A stretch of 64,000 bases of DNA from assembly GCF_000347635.1 (NCBI RefSeq), contig NC_020514.1:4774001-4838000 (forward strand), read 5' to 3'. Positions 59,747-64,000 of this stretch are shown piece by piece. The stretch's first letter is position 1; each line of letters begins with the position of its first letter. The stretch is from Paraglaciecola psychrophila 170 (lineage in GTDB: Bacteria; Pseudomonadota; Gammaproteobacteria; Enterobacterales; Alteromonadaceae). The notes beneath the pieces are model-generated. The model ran no database searches, had not been told where the DNA came from, and saw only the letters and a program-made list of their open reading frames with translations. The translations under genes and the position numbers were made by a program.

Positions 59747-61471
59747 ATGATGGTTCAACTCAATTGGTTTATACGTGTCGTGGTTATCACGTCGCTCTTG
59801 CTTAACACTCATGTTGTGTCTGCAACACAACGTCTAAGTTCAAACTCAAGTAAGCTCAGTAACACTAAGGCTGATAATAAAAAACCAAATTTTTTAATTA
59901 TTTTAGCTGATGATTTAGGATATTCCGACATCAGCAGCTTCGGTAGTGAAATCGATACCCCAGGTATTGATTCGCTAGCAAAGAGCGGTGTTAAATTCTC
60001 TAATTTTCATGTGGCAGCAACCTGCTCTCCTACTCGCAGCATGTTGCTGACAGGAGTGGACAATCACCTTAATGGCCTTGGTAATATGCGAATTATTATG
60101 GATGATAATCAATTTGGGCAACCAGGTTATGAAGGTGAACTCAACACTCGTGTAGAAACTGTTTCGACTATTTTGCAGCGTAATGGTTACAGTACGTATT
60201 TATCTGGGAAGTGGCATTTAGGCATGCAGACGGATAACTTACCGGTTAATCGAGGTTTTGATCAATCGATTTCGTTAATGGAAACCGGTGCTGATAATTG
60301 GGAGAAAAAGCCTTATTTACCCCATAACAAAAATGTTCATTATTTTGATAACGCCAATGAAATCAACTTACCGGAAGATTTTTATTCTTCAGATTTTTAT
60401 ACCGACAATATCATGGGATATTTACAACAACGCGATCCTAAAAAACCATTTTTTGCCTACTTGGCTTTTACGGCTGTGCATTACCCACATCAAGCACCAA
60501 AAGCATTAACCGAAAAGTACCTCGCTAACTATCAAGATGGTTGGGATGTGATTAAATCTAAACGTTACGCCCGTCTAGTGCAGCTTGGTTTGATGCCGCC
60601 GGGGTTAGAAGCATTGCAGTTACCAAGGGTTGAACAGTGGAGTACATTGTCTAAAAAAGACCAAGCTTATCGCACCAAACAAATGGCCGTATATGCTGCC
60701 ATGGTCAAACGGATGGATTACAACATTGAGCGCTTGTTATCATATCTAAAACAAGCGGATTTATTTGATAATACCGTCATCATGTTCATGAGCGATAACG
60801 GGGCAGATAACAATGAAATTGAAAAAATATTTCCTGATTATATTCAGAAAAATTTTACCACTGATATTGAAACACTAGGTGAGAAAGGCAGTTATGCTAA
60901 CTACGGACCAAGTTGGGCAAATGTATCGATGACACCTTTGAGTTGGTATAAAGGTTCAGCATCCGAAGGCGGGATGCGCTCACCATTAATTGTGCATTAC
61001 CCAAAACAATTACAACAAGGCTTAGTCACACATAGCTTTAGTTACATTACGGATATTGTGCCAACAATATTGGATTTAGCTGGCTTAACCAACGCGGTAG
61101 ATAAATTTAAAGTACCGATCATGGGCCGCAGTCAAGTCGGGGTGTTAACAGGCGTAAACGAAACTGTCTATGCCGAAAAAGATGTGGTTGCTTATGAACT
61201 TGCTGGCAGCGCAGCTTTGTTTAAAGGAGATTACAAATTAGTACGCAACTTTCCTCCATTTGGGGATAAACAATGGCGCTTGTTTAACATTAAAACCGAT
61301 CCTGTGGAGCGTTATGATTTAGCCACAGCCCAACCCAAACGCTTCCAAGAGATGTTGCTTGATTATCAGGTGTATCAGAGCGACATTAATATGGTCGAGG
61401 TGACTGATGATTATCATGTGATCGAACAGCTGGGTAAAAATCTAAAACGAATCAAAGACCATCAGCATTAA
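59747..61471 (+). CDS. Exported arylsulfatase-type sulfatase
   Basis: About 574 residues from ATG 59747. This start gives a signal peptide (MMVQLNWFIRVVVITSLLLN, ending VVSA); the 77 extra residues of the longer frame overlap the LysR gene on the other strand and are rejected. Sulfatase domain: metal ligands ADDLGYSD, and the formylglycine site CSPTRSMLLTG (C93), which needs a formylglycine-generating enzyme not encoded here. Other marks are SGKWHLG, MSDNGADN and a late KGSASEGGMRSPLI. It would remove sulfate esters, probably from algal polysaccharide or aromatic sulfates, in periplasm or outside. No ribosome site is strong. Confidence 0.88.
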   Translation: MMVQLNWFIRVVVITSLLLNTHVVSATQRLSSNSSKLSNTKADNKKPNFLIILADDLGYSDISSFGSEIDTPGIDSLAKSGVKFSNFHVAATCSPTRSMLLTGVDNHLNGLGNMRIIMDDNQFGQPGYEGELNTRVETVSTILQRNGYSTYLSGKWHLGMQTDNLPVNRGFDQSISLMETGADNWEKKPYLPHNKNVHYFDNANEINLPEDFYSSDFYTDNIMGYLQQRDPKKPFFAYLAFTAVHYPHQAPKALTEKYLANYQDGWDVIKSKRYARLVQLGLMPPGLEALQLPRVEQWSTLSKKDQAYRTKQMAVYAAMVKRMDYNIERLLSYLKQADLFDNTVIMFMSDNGADNNEIEKIFPDYIQKNFTTDIETLGEKGSYANYGPSWANVSMTPLSWYKGSASEGGMRSPLIVHYPKQLQQGLVTHSFSYITDIVPTILDLAGLTNAVDKFKVPIMGRSQVGVLTGVNETVYAEKDVVAYELAGSAALFKGDYKLVRNFPPFGDKQWRLFNIKTDPVERYDLATAQPKRFQEMLLDYQVYQSDINMVEVTDDYHVIEQLGKNLKRIKDHQH

Positions 61472-61628
61472 AAAAATGTAAGCTTAATGACAATGTCTGG
61501 ATGGACCATCTAGACTAATGAAATGCAATTTACGTTTGTTGGAAATGTCCAATTCCAAGGAAAATCTCAAGACTCTAACCTCAAGACTTCGAGTGATGTT
61601 TTAGCTACTTTAAGGTTGCGTTATTCTA

Positions 61629-62849
61629 TTATTTATCTAATCCAAACGGATTATCTATACTATTGCTTGGCTCAGTAAACCATCGTGGGCCCTGGTCGGT
61701 CATATAGAAATGATCTTCTAAACGAATGCCAAACTCATCAGGTACCACCAACATGGGTTCGTTACTAAAACACATACCTGTAGCAAGAGGTGTCTTATTG
61801 CCTCCGACTAAATACGGCCACTCATGAATGTCTAGACCAATACCATGGCCGGTACGATGCGGGCAGCCGGGGGTTTGATATTCTGGTCCTAACCCTTGTG
61901 ATGCTAAATAACCACGGGCTGCATCGTCGACGGCTTCGCAAGGTACACCAATTTTGGCGGCGTTAAAGGCTGCGAGTTGTGCGGCTTTTTCATGATCCCA
62001 AAACTGTCGTTGCCTAGAGGTTGGCTCGCCAAAAACATAAGTACGGGTAATATCTGATAAATAATTATGCACTTTACAGCCGGTATCTATTAATACCATA
62101 TCGCCTGCCTTTAGCACCTGTGCATCCTTAACACCATGGGGGAATGACGTGGCGACGCCAAAAAGCACAATACAAAAATAGTTACCCGGCGCACCCACTG
62201 CTTGGTGTGCGCGTTTAATAAAAACCTCTACTTCTGGAGTGCTGATACCTGCATAAAGCATACTTGCTGTAGCTTGATGTACAGCAAGTGTCATGTTCAT
62301 TGCCGCTTGCATTAAAGCTATTTCATTTGCGGATTTGTGCATTCTGCAATGGGCTGTCACTTCTTGTGCATTGATCAGGTTTAAGCCGGTTTGAGCTTTA
62401 TTGATACCGTCGAATATAAAGAACTGCGCACTTTCATCGATACCTATGGTCGCGGCATCACTTATATCTAATTGCTTTAATACATCTACAAATAAAACGT
62501 AGGGGCTTTGGTGTTCTTGCCAGCTATGTATTGGCCCATCTATGACCTTAAAACCATTTAGAGTGCCTATTTCAAAATAGGGCGCTATATATTGCACCAT
62601 GCCAACTGCAGGCAATATCGCGCCGACCATACGCTCGCTCGCGTACCATTCCATACCCGTGAAATACGTAAGATTTGTGCCCGCATTGAGGTAAATAGCA
62701 TCAATATTATTTGCTTGCATGTAAGTTTGTGCTTTAGCAATGCGTGCTAGGTGTTCTTTAGGTTGGATTGGAATAAGCGTCTTTGTCATATCACTTAATG
62801 TGGCTAATGCTTGCTCTGGTGTTTGAGTGCCTATACCTATGGTTATCAT
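61629..62849 (-). CDS. M24-family Xaa-Pro peptidase
   Basis: 406 residues with a creatinase-like N-domain and a pita-bread catalytic domain. All five metal ligands can be seen: D in LIDTGCKVH, D in YLSDITRTYVFGE, H in HRTGHGIGLDIHEWP, E in CFSNEPMLVVPD and E in IRLEDHFYMT. It cleaves peptides with proline in second place (aminopeptidase P or prolidase type); which one cannot be told. Monocistronic and convergent with the sulfatase gene. Confidence 0.88.
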   Translation of the reverse strand: MITIGIGTQTPEQALATLSDMTKTLIPIQPKEHLARIAKAQTYMQANNIDAIYLNAGTNLTYFTGMEWYASERMVGAILPAVGMVQYIAPYFEIGTLNGFKVIDGPIHSWQEHQSPYVLFVDVLKQLDISDAATIGIDESAQFFIFDGINKAQTGLNLINAQEVTAHCRMHKSANEIALMQAAMNMTLAVHQATASMLYAGISTPEVEVFIKRAHQAVGAPGNYFCIVLFGVATSFPHGVKDAQVLKAGDMVLIDTGCKVHNYLSDITRTYVFGEPTSRQRQFWDHEKAAQLAAFNAAKIGVPCEAVDDAARGYLASQGLGPEYQTPGCPHRTGHGIGLDIHEWPYLVGGNKTPLATGMCFSNEPMLVVPDEFGIRLEDHFYMTDQGPRWFTEPSNSIDNPFGLDK

Positions 62850-63041
62850 GTTTATCCTTTTTAGATACTTACAAATTACAAACTTAGGGACCGTTTTATG
62901 CGATTAATAAGACATATAATATCGCCCTATTGTGCCAGATATGTCGTTAAGAATGTGGTGACACTTTCGGTAACCTTGTATTTATAATGACTGTAATATT
63001 TTTGTTCGTTAAACAAAGTATCAATCGAAACCTGAGGACAC

Positions 63042-63421
63042 ATATTTATCTCTAAGCACATTTACAAAAATATAGAACCTTTCGTTGATCAAGGATTAGC
63101 ATTAGCGAAACAAGCAAGAAAACAAGGCGATGTTATAGTTGAGTTTACACATTTAGAAAACGCCCGTGTGTTAGGACAGGCATCCACTCTGTTGCACACC
63201 AAAGCACATGCTTTGATGTTGTTTCGGCCGTGAGGCAGGTCAATATTAAAGAGGATTTAGGTCAAGTTATACGTATAGTTGGGGCAGCAACAAAAACTGC
63301 TATTGGGTTTATTCCTACAGGAAATACTGATGGGACTAATATGAACCCTTTTAAGGTGTTACCTGTTTCACCTAAACTCGCTGCTATCATAACTAAGGCC
63401 AATAGCACAAAAACTGACTAA
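63042..63421 (+). pseudogene. DUF3703 family gene, start lost and frameshifted
   Basis: The reading begins KHIYKNIEPFVDQGLALAKQ, ARKQGDVIVEFTHLENARVL and GQASTLLHTKAHALMLF, then a missing G at about 63226 (two G where three are needed) shifts the frame. It goes on as VRQVNIKEDLGQVIRIVGAA, TKTAIGFIPTGNTDGTNMNP and FKVLPVSPK, a clear DUF3703 protein. No start codon is in the right place: GAGGA at 63034-63038 is followed by ATA at 63042, possibly a mutated ATG. Function of the family is unknown. Confidence 0.7.
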
Positions 63422-64000
63422 CTCAAAGCCAACCAAACACCTACACCTATCAACAGTGTGCCAGAAATGCCATTCATCCATCTAATATTATTGCCTGTGT
63501 TGAGAAGGGTCTTCAAACCCTTTCCTCCTGTTGCATAAATCAACATACAGATAAACTCGCTAAGCATGATAATAATCACTAAGGCCATAAGTTGAAAAGT
63601 GATAGGTCGGGTTGCATCTATAAATGGCGGCAAAATAGACAGCATAAAGGCCCATCCCTTAGGATTAGCGATGGCGGTGACAAAACCTTGGGATATTAGG
63701 GCATATCGATTAAGCGCTAAGTCCATCTCTGTACTAAGTGACAGCTGAGTACCCGACCAATACATCTTGCAGCCTAAATAAATCAGATACAGGCCGCCTA
63801 TCCACTTAAACCAAACAAACAATGTGGGGTAATTTAGCATTATTGCGGCAGCGCCCATCACTGCAGATACAGCAACGAGGGCTACGCCAAACACTTCCCC
63901 AAGCATCATCCATAAGGTGCGGCGTAAGCCCACTTTCAGTCCCAAGGTCATAGCCAACGTCATACACATACCTGGCGTAATAGAAATAAAAAATATAGTG
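63418..64000 (-). CDS. LysE/RhtB-family amino-acid exporter (5' end outside window)
   Basis: About 194 codons visible, with five or six membrane segments. The opening visible part reads SITPGMCMTLAMTLGLKVGL, the LysE/RhtB signature. GFVTAIANPKGWAFMLSILPPF is the second conserved motif. Only about 10-15 N-terminal residues are missing beyond the right edge. It overlaps the DUF3703 remnant by four bases, tail to tail. Substrate unknown. Confidence 0.88.
   Translation of the reverse strand, partial: TIFFISITPGMCMTLAMTLGLKVGLRRTLWMMLGEVFGVALVAVSAVMGAAAIMLNYPTLFVWFKWIGGLYLIYLGCKMYWSGTQLSLSTEMDLALNRYALISQGFVTAIANPKGWAFMLSILPPFIDATRPITFQLMALVIIIMLSEFICMLIYATGGKGLKTLLNTGNNIRWMNGISGTLLIGVGVWLALS

Overview
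The window reads as chromosomal DNA of a marine gammaproteobacterium of the Alteromonadaceae, most like Paraglaciecola/Glaciecola/Alteromonas. This is inferred from protein flavour, low GC, the ispD-ispF-truD-pcm-nlpD-rpoS gene order and a large TonB receptor; no database search was possible. Both ends cut genes: mutH at the left, a LysE/RhtB exporter at the right.

Layout. 1-5 kb: mutH end, an acetolactate-synthase-like/aldehyde dehydrogenase operon and a YgiF-type triphosphatase. 5-12 kb: a conserved core block (ygiM-like SH3 protein, ftsB, ispD, ispF, truD, pcm, DUF368/PopT, nlpD, rpoS), with surE missing from its usual place between truD and pcm. 12-18.5 kb: tpx, folA, a decayed PA2779/PA2778 pair, then obgE-rpmA-rplU facing ispB. 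18.8-26.7 kb: a TonB-dependent receptor, an ECF sigma/anti-sigma/DUF4097 operon with a broken anti-sigma gene, a MOSC protein, a broken DUF4287/DUF5655 gene and rpsF-rpsR-rplI. 26.7-29.2 kb: an accessory patch with palindromic repeats, a broken HigB/HigA-like toxin-antitoxin pair and a broken DNA methylase. 29.3-32.6 kb: a MipA/OmpV protein and groES-groEL behind a clear heat-shock promoter. 33-43.2 kb: a possible HEPN protein, an IS1634-family element, a fossil ISAs1 transposase, a 1367-residue multidomain surface protein with its beta-barrel partner, and a defective IS3-family element. 43.2-46 kb: a zinc-starvation operon (MerC-like, CobW/ZigA-like, DUF1826, DsbB-like) under a perfect Zur-box core. 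46-49.5 kb: two fossil REP-associated tyrosine transposases flanking small conserved hypothetical genes. 49.5-64 kb: a giant SNF2 helicase, a Baeyer-Villiger monooxygenase/SDR/esterase cluster with a divergent AraC regulator, a LysR/sulfatase pair, an M24 peptidase, a broken DUF3703 gene and the exporter.

The strongest pattern is the contrast between core and accessory genes. About 28 housekeeping or conserved genes show no frameshift, while at least ten accessory genes carry single-base indels (mostly in A/T runs), short tandem duplications or C-to-T type stops. That points to real and partly recent gene decay, although sequencing error at homopolymers must be excluded. I did not find a clear new defence or mobile system. 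The best leads are the Zur operon, the possible HEPN protein, and the surface protein with a near-identical internal 71-bp duplication and a GlyGly-CTERM-like tail.
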